NCBI GenBank assembly: GCA_963729075.1
Contig: CAVSMU010000008.1
Location: forward strand, 124,001 to 188,000
DNA from: WHSW01 sp963729075
GTDB taxonomy: Bacteria; Actinomycetota; Thermoleophilia; Solirubrobacterales; 70-9
Reading direction: 5' to 3'
Length of the DNA stretch: 64,000 bases
In this document: in pieces, positions 35,695 through 45,223 of the stretch
How positions within the stretch are numbered: the stretch's first letter is position 1
How the letters are laid out: every line of letters begins with the position of its first letter
Notes under the pieces: model-generated
Seen by the model: only the letters and a program-made list of their open reading frames with translations
What the model was told of the DNA's origin: nothing
Database searches by the model: none
Program-made: the position numbers and the translations under genes

Positions 35695-38350
35695 ATGAGA
35701 CGGAAGCTTCTACTTACGATCGGCCTCGCGCTTCTCGGCGCGTCCGTTGCCGCGGGCACCGCGACCGGCCAGGACGGCGACGTCGTCGGGGTCGGCGAGG
35801 GCGGCGTGCAGATCGACGTGCCGGACGGCGAGAATCTCGACGAGGTCCAGGCACTGCCCCAGTGCTCGAACCTGGGTGACGACGACGGTGACGGCCTCAC
35901 CGACCTCGACGATCCCGACTGCACCGAACCACTCGACCCGACCGAGTCCGGGACCAGCGGCGAGGCCGCCCCGCCCGAGCCGCCGGCCCCGCCCGAGCCG
36001 GCGCCCGCCGAGCGGCGCCGGCGACGGCGGCAGCACCGGCGGCAGCGGAACCGGCGGTGGCGGCGGTGGCGTCGGCGGCGTCGGCGGCGGTGGCGTCGGC
36101 GGCGGTGGCGTCGGCGGCGGTGGCACCGGCGGCGGTGGCGTCGGCGGCGGCGACGGCGGTGCCATCGGCGGAGGTGGCGGCGGTGGCGCCGGCGGCGGGT
36201 ACAGCGGCTCGAGCGGTTCGGGCGTCGGCGGAGCCGGCACCCAGTCCGACTCCGGCGGCCGGCCGGACCGCGACAACGATCGCGAAGAGGTCTACGACAA
36301 CCGCAAGCCGATGGACGAACCCGCCATCCGCACCCCCGACGGCGCCCCCACCGACGCCAACCCCTCGCTGACGATCGCCGACTTCGGTCCCGCCCCGATC
36401 GGGGTCCCCAACTTCGTCATCGACCAGTTCACGATCCCGCCCTTCCTGCTGCCGATCTATCAGGCCTGCGGCACCCAGTACGGCATCCCCTGGCAGGTGC
36501 TCGCCTCGATCAACCGGATCGAGACCGCCTTCGGCACCAACCTGAACGTCTCCAGCGCCGGCGCCCTGGGCTGGATGCAGTTCATGCCCGCGACCTGGCG
36601 CACCTATGGCGTCGACGCCAACTCCGACGGGCGCGAGGACCCCTATAACCCGGTCGACGCGATCTGCGCCGCGGCCCGCTATCTGCGCGCCTCCGGCGGC
36701 CAGGAGGACCTCGCGGGGGCGATCTTCGCCTACAACCACGCCGACTGGTACGTCGACGAGGTGCTGCTCTATGCGCGCCAGTACGGGCGCCTTCCCGACG
36801 ATTTGGTCGGCTCGCTGACCGGGCTCACCGAGGGCGCGCGCTTCCCGGTCGCCGCCAACGCCCGCTATGCCGACGACATCTCCGAGCGCCGGGCGCTTAA
36901 GCGCTCGCGGCCCGGCAAGCGCGCCTACGGCAACGCCGCCGAGGTGATCTCCTCCTCACCCACACGCCGAGGGATCGACATCTACTCGCGCGAGGGCGCC
37001 CCGGTGGTCGCCGTCAACGACGGCGTGATCACCGAGATCGGCAAGTCCAAGGAGCTCGGCCGCTTCATCGTCCTGCGCGACGCCTACGGCAACCGGTTCA
37101 CCTACGCGAAGCTGGGCAGGGTCTCCGACGTCTACCCGGTGCAGAAGCAGCAGCGCCTCTCGGCCGCCGACTTCGAGCTCGTCTCCCCGAGCGACCCGAA
37201 GCCGAAGCAGGCGGCGAGCGCGGGCAACAACGACGTGGCGCGACCCGACCGCGCCGAGCGCGAGGCGCAGCCGGCCGACGGACCGACCAACACCGAGGAC
37301 ACCCGCGAGCGCCTCTACGCGTTCCCCGAGCGGGCGAGCAACGTCGACCGCGCCGATCTCACGGGCCAGCTCGACTCGTTGATGAAGGACCGATTCCCCG
37401 GCTACGAGTCGTTCAAGTCGTACTTCTCCGGCGTGCTTCGGTTCGACTCCAAGACGATGGACATGCGGCAGCTGAAGGAGGGCTCGCACGTGATCGCCGG
37501 GACCGTGCTCGGCAAGATCGGCAAGGTCGACGAGGTCGCGCCGCGGGTCCACTTCGCGATCCGCCCCGCCGGCCGCGGCGCGCCGAAGATCGACCCGAAG
37601 CCGATCCTCGACGGCTGGAAGCTGCTCGAGGCCACCGCGATCTACCGCGCCGCCGGAGAGAACCCGCTCGCCGACGGCGCCACCACCGGCCAGGTGCTGC
37701 TGATGTCGAAGCCGCAGCTGATCAGGCGCGTGCTCGCCGATCCGCGGCTCGAGATCTATGCCTGCGGGCGCGAGGACATCAGGAGCGGTCAGGTCGACCG
37801 CCGCGTGCTGGCGCTGCTCGAGTACCTCGTCGAGCGCGGCTTCCGCCTGACCGTCAGCTCACTCAAGTGCGGTCACTCCGTCTACACCTCCTCCGGCAAC
37901 ATCAGCCACCACTCGTCCGGGAACGCGGTCGACATCCCGCAGATCAACGGCATCCCGGTGCTCGGCAATCAGGGGCCCGGATCGATCACCGAGGCGCTGG
38001 TCAAGGAGGTGATGGCGCTGCAGGGCAACATGCGGCCCGCCCAGATCATCTCGCTCATGGACTTCGGCGCGGACAACACCTTCGCCATGAGCGACCACGC
38101 CGATCACGTGCACGTCGGCTTCCAGCCTCCGTTCGGCCCGGGCTCCGGCAGCGTCTCGCGCCAATTCACGGAGATCCTCAAGCCCGACCAGTGGGAGCGC
38201 CTGATCGACCGGATCGGCAAGATCGACAACCCCAGCGTGCCGACCTCGCCCTCCCGTTACGCGGCCCCGGCGGAGAAGGGTCACGACGAGGCGGCCGAGG
38301 ACGGGGCCGGCAAGCGCCGCCGAGCGTCCAGCGCCCACCTGGGCGAGTAA
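35695..38350 (+). CDS. Secreted multi-domain cell-wall hydrolase (SLT, degenerate M23, M15-like), one-base frameshift
   Basis: Restored length 884 aa. Signal peptide (RRKLLLTIGLALLGASVAAG), Asp-rich calcium-type motif (LGDDDGDGLTDLDDPDC), Pro/Glu and Gly/Val-rich linker, lytic transglycosylase domain with catalytic Glu in ASINRIETAFG and motif GALGWMQFMPATW, an M23/LytM-like domain whose His ligands are replaced (RRGIDIYSREGAP; YAKLG; RVHFAIRP), and a C-terminal M15-like zinc motif SHHSSGNAVDI with DHVHVGF. It likely remodels peptidoglycan outside the cell. The frame breaks at CCC 36004-36006; removing one C joins PEPAP to PSGAGDGG. ATG 35695 is chosen for the signal peptide. Confidence 0.85.
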
Positions 38351-38386
38351 CCGGCCGCAGCGCCGCCGTCGAATAGCGTCCGCGCC

Positions 38387-39238
38387 GTGAGCGGCCAGGA
38401 TCGCCTGCCCTTCGTCCAGTTCGAGCTCGCCGGCACGGTCGGGCTCGAGCAGGGCCGCTACCTCGGGAGCGACCCGGAGCGGGTGCTCGTGGTGACCGTC
38501 GCAGGCGCCCCGACGCCGCCGCGCCGCCGTCTCGGCCGGGTGAAGCCCAAGGACGCCGACCCCGACGCCGACCCCCCCACGGTCCCGCTGACGACCCTGA
38601 CCGTGGTGCGCCCCGATCCGCTCGGCGACGAGCCCGGTGCCGAGCGCTGGCTCGGCGAGCTGCGCGACGACCCCGACGCGATGGCCGAAGAGGTGCGTGA
38701 CGCGGTCGTGTTCGTCAACGGCGCCCTTCACGCGCACCGCGCAGCGGTGCTCGATCCGGACCTCGCCGATGTCACGGCCCCGCATGCGCTGGCGGTGCGG
38801 ATCGGGTTCGGAAGCGGCGACGAGCTGGCGGACGGCAGATTCACGCGGGCGTTCGAGGTCCCGCGCTCGGCGCGCCGTCGTCGCGGCGAGGTGCTGCGCC
38901 CGCAGGAACGGGTCGCCGGGGTGCTCGGGGGCCGCGAGACGGTCGCGGCATGCGAGCTGCTGGTGCTGCGGGCGCGCTCCGATCTGGACGCCGGCCGCGG
39001 CCGCGAAGCGGCGCTGCAGCTGCGTGTCGGGCTCGAGGCGCTGCTCGCCGAGCGCGAGGTGCTCGCCGCCCCCGGGCAGGACGAGGATCTCGCCGTCCTC
39101 GCCGAGCGGCGCTCGATCACCGGTCAAGCCGCGAACGAGGCGCTCGGCGGCGAGCTCGGCGACGGGCGTATGGCCGAGGTCACCGAGACGTTGCGGCTGT
39201 GCGAGCGCGTGCTGAGGCGCCGGCGGGCGCTGGGGTGA
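38387..39238 (+). CDS. Conserved protein of unknown function
   Basis: 283 aa, soluble. Beta-rich N-terminal half (FVQFELAGTVGLEQGRYLGS; PERVLVVTVAGAP; LTTLTVVRPDPLGD) and an Arg/Ala-rich helical C-terminus (ETVAACELLVLRARSDLDAG; GREAALQLRVGLEALLAERE). No family recognised; lineage-restricted by appearance. GTG starts 7 bases after TAGCGT (38374-38379), so it is probably leaderless. It follows the wall hydrolase by 36 bases on the same strand. Confidence 0.7.
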   Translation: MSGQDRLPFVQFELAGTVGLEQGRYLGSDPERVLVVTVAGAPTPPRRRLGRVKPKDADPDADPPTVPLTTLTVVRPDPLGDEPGAERWLGELRDDPDAMAEEVRDAVVFVNGALHAHRAAVLDPDLADVTAPHALAVRIGFGSGDELADGRFTRAFEVPRSARRRRGEVLRPQERVAGVLGGRETVAACELLVLRARSDLDAGRGREAALQLRVGLEALLAEREVLAAPGQDEDLAVLAERRSITGQAANEALGGELGDGRMAEVTETLRLCERVLRRRRALG

Positions 39239-39288
39239 GGGGCGGGGGCGTTCCGCTCGGGCGGCGGCGGTGGACGAAGCCGGGCTGG

Positions 39289-39432
39289 GTCAAGTAGGGG
39301 AGGCCTGCAGCGCGAAGCCTCCGCCACCGGCATCGGTTGTCGTGTTAGGCACGCATACGGTGCTTAACACGACAATGGACGCGAAATCGGGCGATCTCGC
39401 CGCGGCCGGCGCTCAACCCTCCCCTACCTGAC
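39289..39432. repeat. Nested-palindrome dispersed element, copy 2 (complete)
   Basis: Terminal inverted repeats GTCAAGTAGGGGAGG (39289-39303) and CCTCCCCTACCTGAC (39418-39432) match at 14 of 15 positions. Inside, a 39-base palindrome (39337-39375) has perfect 10-base arms TTGTCGTGTT / AACACGACAA around an inner hairpin GGCAC-GCATACG-GTGC. Two further copies are at 28515 and 58906. No reading frame inside. The total of 144 bases with terminal repeats fits a MITE or REP-type element. Confidence 0.75.
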
Positions 39433-39484
39433 AGCCCGCTCCCGGCGGCCTCCGACGCGCCGAGGCGGCGCCGGACCGCGTGCG

Positions 39485-40264
39485 CTAAAGCGCCGCCAGC
39501 ACCGCCTCGAGCTCGGTCACCACGTCGCCGTCGAGCTTCACCACCGCCTCGCGGTCGTACGGCGTCGCGCCCTGGGTGACGATCGCGACTCTGCCGCCGC
39601 CGTCGAGGGTGACCTCCGGGAGCGAGGCGACCGGGTAGACCTCGAGCGAGGAGCCGACGCAGAGCAGCAGGTCGGCGCTCGCGCAGAGCTCGTGGGCCTC
39701 GGCCATCGCCGCCTCGGGCAGTACCTCGCCGAAGAGCACGACGTCGGGCTTGACCTTGCCTGTGCAGCAGGCGCACGTTGCGACCCCGTCCGCGCCGAAG
39801 AGCTCGCCGACGCTCTCGAGCGGATAGCTGGCGCGGCAGCTGGTGCAGCTCGAGGTGGCGATCGAGCCGTGCACCTCGACCACGCGATCGGAGCCCGCCT
39901 TGCCGTGCAGGCGGTCGATGTTCTGTGTGATCACCGCGGCCAGGATCCCGCGAGCCTCGAGCTCAGCTAGAGCTTCATGGGCGCCGTTCGGCCGCTTTTC
40001 GTCCAGGTCGGCGAAGCGGGGCCGGTAGAAGCCCCAGAAACGCTTGGGGTCGCGATGGAAGGCGTCGATGTGGGCGACCTCCATCGGATCCACCTTCTCC
40101 CACAACCCCTTGCCGGGGGTCCTGAAGTCCGGGATCCCGGACGGCACCGAGATGCCCGCGCCGGTCAGCGCCACCACCGACTCGGAGTCGCGGATCAGCG
40201 CGGCCAGCTCGGCCGCCGGACAGTGCGGTCTGGAGTCGGTCCGCGGGCTCACTTTCCCTGCCAC
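39485..40264 (-). CDS. cobB: Sir2-family NAD-dependent protein deacylase
   Basis: 259 aa. NAD-binding GAGISVPSGIPDFR, QNIDRLH, catalytic His in VVEVHGS, zinc site SCTSCRAS...CACC, GVLPEAAM-type FGEVLPEAAM and CVGSSLEVYPV. It removes acyl groups from lysines using NAD. It overlaps by 16 bases the stop of the downstream (transcriptionally upstream) fatty-acid oxidation gene, so both are likely in one transcript, linking protein deacylation with acyl-CoA metabolism. Gene symbol by family. Confidence 0.92.
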   Translation of the reverse strand: MAGKVSPRTDSRPHCPAAELAALIRDSESVVALTGAGISVPSGIPDFRTPGKGLWEKVDPMEVAHIDAFHRDPKRFWGFYRPRFADLDEKRPNGAHEALAELEARGILAAVITQNIDRLHGKAGSDRVVEVHGSIATSSCTSCRASYPLESVGELFGADGVATCACCTGKVKPDVVLFGEVLPEAAMAEAHELCASADLLLCVGSSLEVYPVASLPEVTLDGGGRVAIVTQGATPYDREAVVKLDGDVVTELEAVLAAL

Positions 40265-42249
40265 CTCGCCGTCCGCTTGCCGAGGAACGCGCTGATCCCC
40301 TCCCGGGCGTCCTCCGATTGGAAGGCCCGCTCGAAGCTCTTCTTCTCCTTCTCGATCCCCTCGTCGAGGTCCGGATCGTCCGAGGCGCGCTTGACCTCCT
40401 CGACGGCGATCGGCGCCTGGGCGGCGAGCTTGCGGGCCCAGGCGACCGCAGTGTCGAAGAGCTCGTGGTCGGGGACGACGCGATTTGCGAGCCCGTATGC
40501 CTCCGCCTCGCCGGAGGAGATCGCGTCGCCGATCAGGTTCATCTCCAGCGCCTTCGCCGAGCCGACCAGCCTCGGAAGGCGCTGGGTGCCGCCGAAGCCG
40601 GGGATGATCCCGAGCTTGATCTCGGGCTGGCCGAAGACGGCCGAATCGGCCGCGATCCGGAAGTCGCAGGCCATCGCCAGCTCGCAGCCGCCGCCGAAGG
40701 CGAGCGAGTTCACCGCGGCGACGGTCGAGACGCGCTTGCGGCCCAGCTCGCGAAGCAGCGCGTGCCCGCCGTGGATGAGCTCGCGCCCGCGGGCCTCATC
40801 CATGGAGGCGAACGCCTTGATGTCGGCGCCGGCTGAGAACACGACCGGGTTCGAGGAGGCGATGACCAACGCCCGGATTTCGTCCGAGGCCTTCACCCGC
40901 TCCCAGACCGTCTCGAGGTCCTTGATCAGCTGGGGGGAGATCGCGTTCATCGGCGGGTTGACGAGCCAGGCGATCGCGACGTCGCCGCGAGTCTCGAGCT
41001 TCACCGCGTCGGCCTGCTCGCCCTCGTCGGGCCGCGGGTAGGCATAGAAGCCCTGACCGGACTTCTGGCCGTGACGCCCCTGGGCGACGAGCCGCTTCAG
41101 GATCCTGGGCGGCGCGAAGCGCTCGCCGTGCTCGTTCTGTGCCCGCTCGAGCTTCTCGAGGGTGTCGTCGAGGCCGGCGAGGTCGGCGCCCATGAACGGC
41201 GGGAAGATCCCCCGCCTGGGGTCCATGCCGGCTCCGGCCATCATCCCGAGATCGATGTCGCGAACGGTGCACACGCCCTCCTCCAAGAGCAGGCACGCCT
41301 CGACCAGCGCCTTCAGCTTCAGCAGCTCGGCGAGTGCCTCGCCGTCGGGCTCCGCGTCGCCCTCGAGCTGCGGCTCGCCGTCCTTGTAGAAGCCGTCACC
41401 GCCGGACTTCGCGCCGAGGTGCCCGTCCGCGACCAGGCTGCGCATCCCCTCGTGGACGTAGAACGAGTCGCCGTATGCGTCGCGGAGGTGCTCGGCGACG
41501 TGGAGGATCGTGTCGAGGCCGAGCAGGTCGCCCAGGAAGAAGGGACCCATCGGCGCCACGTTGGCGGCCGTGATGGCCTCGTCGATCTTCTTGATCGAGA
41601 GGCCCTGCTCCGCCTGGGCGCGCCAGATCTCGCCGACGGCGCTGTTGAGGATCCGGTTGACGACGAAGCCCGGTACCTCGGCGCACGTGATCGGCTGCTT
41701 GCGGATCGCCTGCGCGAAGTTGTAGGCGGCCTGGACGGTCTCGGGGTCGCTCTCGTCGCCCTCGACGATCTCGACCAGCGGCATCACCGAGGCGGGATAG
41801 AAGAAGTGGAAGCCGACGACCTTCTCGGGCCGCAGGGTCGCCTCGCCCATCTCCGAGATCGAGAGCGAGGAGGTGTTCGAGGCGAGGATCGCGTGGCCGG
41901 GCGTGACCTCATCGAGCTCCGCGAACACGGCCTGCTTGATCTCCATCTTCTCGGGCGCGGCCTCGATCACGAGATCGACGTCGCCGAAGCTGTCGTAGGT
42001 GGTCGCGCCCTCGATCAGGCCGATCACCTCCTCGAGCCTCGCTGAGGCCTGCTCCTCGGTCAGCTTCTCCTTCTCGACCAGCCGGTCGAGCTGGCCCTTG
42101 GTGACCTCGCGCGCCTTCTCGAGGCCGTGGTCGACGAACTCCTGGTCGATGTCCTTGAGGACGACTGGGATGTCGGACGACGCGATCGCCTGCGCGATCT
42201 CACCGCCCATCGTGCCGGCGCCGACGACGGCGGCCTTGAAGACGAACAT
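40249..42249 (-). CDS. 3-hydroxyacyl-CoA dehydrogenase / enoyl-CoA hydratase fusion
   Basis: 666 aa. N-terminal NAD domain (AAVVGAGTMGGEIAQAIASS), SHQXF-like region with VGFHFFYPASVMPLVEIVEG, C-terminal dehydrogenase domains (EVPGFVVNRILNSAVGEIWR; RHGQKSGQGFYAYP), then an enoyl-CoA hydratase domain at the C-terminus (FSAGADIKAFASMDEARGRE; FGGGCELAMACDFRIAADSA; EIKLGIIPGFGGTQRLPRLV). Domain order is the reverse of E. coli FadB and like archaeal-type fusions. Catalyses two steps of beta-oxidation. GGAGGG precedes the ATG. Downstream sir2 overlaps by 16 bases. Confidence 0.93.
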   Translation of the reverse strand: MFVFKAAVVGAGTMGGEIAQAIASSDIPVVLKDIDQEFVDHGLEKAREVTKGQLDRLVEKEKLTEEQASARLEEVIGLIEGATTYDSFGDVDLVIEAAPEKMEIKQAVFAELDEVTPGHAILASNTSSLSISEMGEATLRPEKVVGFHFFYPASVMPLVEIVEGDESDPETVQAAYNFAQAIRKQPITCAEVPGFVVNRILNSAVGEIWRAQAEQGLSIKKIDEAITAANVAPMGPFFLGDLLGLDTILHVAEHLRDAYGDSFYVHEGMRSLVADGHLGAKSGGDGFYKDGEPQLEGDAEPDGEALAELLKLKALVEACLLLEEGVCTVRDIDLGMMAGAGMDPRRGIFPPFMGADLAGLDDTLEKLERAQNEHGERFAPPRILKRLVAQGRHGQKSGQGFYAYPRPDEGEQADAVKLETRGDVAIAWLVNPPMNAISPQLIKDLETVWERVKASDEIRALVIASSNPVVFSAGADIKAFASMDEARGRELIHGGHALLRELGRKRVSTVAAVNSLAFGGGCELAMACDFRIAADSAVFGQPEIKLGIIPGFGGTQRLPRLVGSAKALEMNLIGDAISSGEAEAYGLANRVVPDHELFDTAVAWARKLAAQAPIAVEEVKRASDDPDLDEGIEKEKKSFERAFQSEDAREGISAFLGKRTARWQGK

Positions 42250-42324
42250 TCGGTTGGGACCCTCCGGTGTCGCTGAAAGAGCGCGCGGGAGGCTAGCGAT
42301 CCGCCGCCACCGGCGGCACGGAGC

Positions 42325-43695
42325 TCAAGCAGGCTGGAGCGGCTTGATGTTGTGGTGCAGGTGAAAGACGTTGTCGGGGTCGTACTCGGCCTTGACTGCC
42401 GCGAGGCGCTCATAGTTCTCGCGCCCGTAGCCGGCGATCAGCCGGTCCTCGCCCTCGTTGGGGAGGAAGTTGAGATAGACGTTCTCGATCGCGTACGGGC
42501 GCATGTCCTCGACGATGCCGCGGGCCCACGCCTTCGCCTGCTCGTCATCACCCGGGTCCTCCCAGAGCCCGAGCGGGTGCACCGCCCAGGGCGCATGCCG
42601 GTAGGGCATCGGCCACTCGCCCGCGTTGCGGGCCAGCGCGCCCCCGAGCGGGAAGAGGATGTGCTGCGATGGCGACGGCACGACCATGTCGTGCGCCCGC
42701 CGGCAGAAGGCGTCGATCGCCTCGTCGGGAAAGCGGTCGAGGTACTCCGCGGACCAGTAGTTCCGGTACCCGGGCGGATCGTCGATCGCGGACTGGGCTT
42801 CCGAGTAGGGCATCTCGGCGATCATCTCCGCCTCCGGCGCGAGCTCGAGGAACGGCGCCAGCGCCTCCCTCGCCTCGGCCTCACCACCCGCGTAGAAGCC
42901 GACGACACCGGCGACCAGCTGTCCCTGGAGCTGCTCGGGGACGAACTCTTCGGGCGGCCCCGTGATGTATGCGCCCGCGCCGCCGAGCTCCTCCGGGGCG
43001 CCGGCGTCGAACAGGTCACGGTAATGACGCATCACTTCGGGCCCGGCGTCCGCCGGCCACAGAAGCAACGCCAGGGTGATCGTGGGCAACTCCGATAGCC
43101 GGAACACGAGCTCGGTCGCGACGCCGAAATTGCCGCCGCCACCGTGCAGGGCCCAGAACAGCTCCGGGTTCTCGGTCGCGCTCGCCCTGACTCGGCGGCC
43201 GTCCGCGGTCACGAGAGCCACCGACTCGAGGTGGTCGCATGCGGCTCCGAACTTGCGCTCGAACCAGGTCGAGCCGCCGCCCAGCGTCAACCCGGCAACC
43301 CCGGTCGTCGAGACCCGCCCGCCGGTCGTCATCAGGCCGTGCGGCTGACCGGCGCGGTCGAAGTCGCCCCACGTGGCCCCGCCACCGACCCGCGCGATGC
43401 GCGCATCGGGGTCGATCTCGACCGCGTTCATTCGCCGCATGTCGATCACCAGGCCGTCCTCGACCGAGCCGGCGCCTGCGACGCTGTGGCCGCCGCTGCG
43501 AATGGCCACCTCCAGCCCCTGCTCCCGGGCGTGCGCGAGGGCGGCGGCCACGTCGGCATCCGACTCGCACTGGGCGATCAGCGCCGGGCGCCGGTCGATC
43601 ATCGAGTTGAAGATCGAGCGTGCCTCGTCGTACCCCGCGTCGTCGGGCCCGATCAGCTCGCCGTCGAATCGATCGCGCAGTCCTCCGGCCTCCAT
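42325..43695 (-). CDS. FAD-linked oxidoreductase (PCMH/berberine-bridge type)
   Basis: 456 aa. FAD-binding PCMH domain with RSGGHSVAGAG (His70 is the usual 8-alpha-FAD attachment) and GGGSTWFERKFGAACDHL, a substrate domain, and the BBE C-terminus (NFLPNEGEDRLIAGYGRENY; LAAVKAEYDPDNVFHLHHNI). It oxidises a small molecule, substrate unknown. AGAGGAG upstream of the ATG is a good ribosome-binding site. Followed on the same strand by fadB-like and sir2 after 76 bases. Confidence 0.88.
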   Translation of the reverse strand: MEAGGLRDRFDGELIGPDDAGYDEARSIFNSMIDRRPALIAQCESDADVAAALAHAREQGLEVAIRSGGHSVAGAGSVEDGLVIDMRRMNAVEIDPDARIARVGGGATWGDFDRAGQPHGLMTTGGRVSTTGVAGLTLGGGSTWFERKFGAACDHLESVALVTADGRRVRASATENPELFWALHGGGGNFGVATELVFRLSELPTITLALLLWPADAGPEVMRHYRDLFDAGAPEELGGAGAYITGPPEEFVPEQLQGQLVAGVVGFYAGGEAEAREALAPFLELAPEAEMIAEMPYSEAQSAIDDPPGYRNYWSAEYLDRFPDEAIDAFCRRAHDMVVPSPSQHILFPLGGALARNAGEWPMPYRHAPWAVHPLGLWEDPGDDEQAKAWARGIVEDMRPYAIENVYLNFLPNEGEDRLIAGYGRENYERLAAVKAEYDPDNVFHLHHNIKPLQPA

Positions 43696-43783
43696 GCTTC
43701 AGCTCCTCTGTCGGTGGTGGTCTGACCGTAACCGGTCGGCCGCCGACCGTAAAGGACGTCCGCGGACGGGTCAGTGAGCGTGG

Positions 43784-44260
43784 TCACGAAGGCGCGCGGC
43801 GGATCGGGTCGCCGAGCGTGGCGACCTCCTCCGCCTCGTGCTTGAAGCGCAGCAGGGAACGCTGAAGCGAGGCGCGCACCTGGCCGCGGACGAACAGCCG
43901 CTCGGTGAGCCAGGCGAACGGGCCGCCCCGCCGCAGGCCGTAGTCGTAGCTCAGGGTGACGCGTGTCCGCTCGCCCTCGATCTCGAACCGAGTCAGCAGT
44001 TCGCCCTGTGACTCGGGGTCGGAGAACTCGATCAGATGCCGGCGGCGCGGCTGGTGCTCCAGCACCCGCTCGGTCACCGTGCCCCGTCCGGCCGGGTTCG
44101 AACGCCAGACCAGGGTCCCGCCCTCGCCGGGATAGCCCTGTGCGGAGGAGACTGCGTGAAAGCCGTCCACCCATGCCGGCCAGCCGCGGGGCTCGAAGTA
44201 GTAGTCCCAGACCTCCGCGAGCGAGGCGTCGATGAGCAGCGACTCTTCGAGCGTCGGCAT
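43784..44260 (-). CDS. SRPBCC-family protein
   Basis: 158 aa. ESLLIDASLAEVWDYYFEPRG, VDGFHAVSSAQGYPGEGGTL, ERVLEHQPRRRHLIEFSDPE and a C-terminal helix (VRASLQRSLLRFKHEAEEVA) fit the START-like ligand-binding fold, as in the 6203 gene. The ATG is two bases after the padR stop, so it is co-transcribed with that regulator and may bind the regulator's effector or be its target; this is inference. Confidence 0.75.
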   Translation of the reverse strand: MPTLEESLLIDASLAEVWDYYFEPRGWPAWVDGFHAVSSAQGYPGEGGTLVWRSNPAGRGTVTERVLEHQPRRRHLIEFSDPESQGELLTRFEIEGERTRVTLSYDYGLRRGGPFAWLTERLFVRGQVRASLQRSLLRFKHEAEEVATLGDPIRRAPS

Positions 44261-44262
44261 GT

Positions 44263-44766
44263 TCAGGCGTCCCCGTAGACCTCGCGCTTGATCAGGGTCA
44301 CCGAGCGGATCACCGAGTCGAGGAAGGGCTCGAGCTCGGCCAGGAGCCGGCGGAGCTCCCGGCGGCCGGCCGCCGTGATCGAGTAGTAGCGCCGCGTCCG
44401 CCGGTCGGGATGCTCCCAGTCGCCCTTGATCATCCCCTGCGCCTCGAGCTCACGCAGCAGCGGGTAGATCGTGTTCGGGTTCGCGGAGATCACCCCCTCG
44501 GTGATCCGCTCGATCTCCTCGATCAACCGGTTGCCGTACTGGCGTTCTTGCGCGATCAGGTGCAGGACGAGCAGCGGAAAGACGTCGCGCCGGCGAATTT
44601 CGCCGCCGAACACGTCCATCGAGCGCCCGGCCCGCCTCGCCCGCGGTCGTTCGCCGCGCTCGCGCGCAGTCCGGGCCGCCTCGGCAACCGCGTCGGCCAC
44701 GGGCTCGCGAGGCGACGCCGAGCCGCGCCGCTGTTGAGGCGCCTTGTTCGAGCGCCGCTCCGCCAT
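44263..44766 (-). CDS. PadR-family transcriptional regulator
   Basis: 167 aa. The winged helix is typical: LLVLHLIAQERQYGNRLIEE, ITEGVISANPNTIYPLLREL, EAQGMIKGDWEHPDRRTRRY, YSITAAGRRELRRLL, with a C-terminal dimerisation helix. The N-terminal ~50 residues are basic and low-complexity. I start at ATG 44766 because TATGGT (44776-44781, this strand) ends 9 bases before it. PadR regulators usually repress a nearby efflux or detoxification gene; the SRPBCC gene is the nearest candidate. Confidence 0.85.
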   Translation of the reverse strand: MAERRSNKAPQQRRGSASPREPVADAVAEAARTARERGERPRARRAGRSMDVFGGEIRRRDVFPLLVLHLIAQERQYGNRLIEEIERITEGVISANPNTIYPLLRELEAQGMIKGDWEHPDRRTRRYYSITAAGRRELRRLLAELEPFLDSVIRSVTLIKREVYGDA

Positions 44767-44873
44767 CGGCCGCCGACCATACGACAAGTCGCATCCGTGA
44801 CGAGGCTCACTGACGGGGGCGCCACCGGGCGGTAGCGTCGCCTTGTTCCGTTCGCCACGAGGAGAAGAGCGTT

Positions 44874-45125
44874 ATGGCAAACATGACCGTCAACCAGCGA
44901 ACCCAGTTCGATCGCGTCGACCTGAGCGTGCCGACGACCGGGGTCCGCGTTCGCAACCGGACGCCGCTGATCATCTTCACCGTGATCGCCGCCGCGGTCC
45001 TCGGCGCCCTCATCTACGCGACCGCGGTCGCCATCGACGGCTGGGCGAAGGCGCTCGTGCTCGGCGTGATCATGCTGACCGCCGTCGGCGCGATGATCGC
45101 GGTCAACCCGCTGCGCCGAGGCTGA
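44874..45125 (+). CDS. Small membrane protein (two helices)
   Basis: 83 aa. A basic N-terminal tail (VRVRNRTP) and two hydrophobic segments, LIIFTVIAAAVLGALIYATA and ALVLGVIMLTAVGAMIAV, ending NPLRRG. GAGGAGAAGAG before the ATG is a clear Shine-Dalgarno site. A strong hairpin terminator follows at 45142. Divergent from padR. No family recognised. Confidence 0.6.
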   Translation: MANMTVNQRTQFDRVDLSVPTTGVRVRNRTPLIIFTVIAAAVLGALIYATAVAIDGWAKALVLGVIMLTAVGAMIAVNPLRRG

Positions 45126-45141
45126 AAAGCGGACGGAACGA

Positions 45142-45169
45142 GAAGGGCCCCGCTCCGGCGGGGCCCTTC
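45142..45169 (+). terminator. Hairpin terminator after the small membrane protein gene
   Basis: Perfect 12-bp stem GAAGGGCCCCGC / GCGGGGCCCTTC with TCCG loop; no T-run follows, as often in GC-rich genomes. It lies 17 bases after the stop at 45123-45125, and could also serve the convergent acyl-CoA dehydrogenase gene. Confidence 0.7.
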
Positions 45170-45223
45170 GCATGCTTGGTCAGGCGCAGCCCTCGAGCCG
45201 GGCGAACGTTATGAGAGGCTCCA

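Noticed and set aside
36048..36200. Gly/Val-codon repeats as a minisatellite or CRISPR-like array
   Set aside because: They encode an in-frame Gly-rich linker; units are short, degenerate and have no spacers. No CRISPR array is present in the window.
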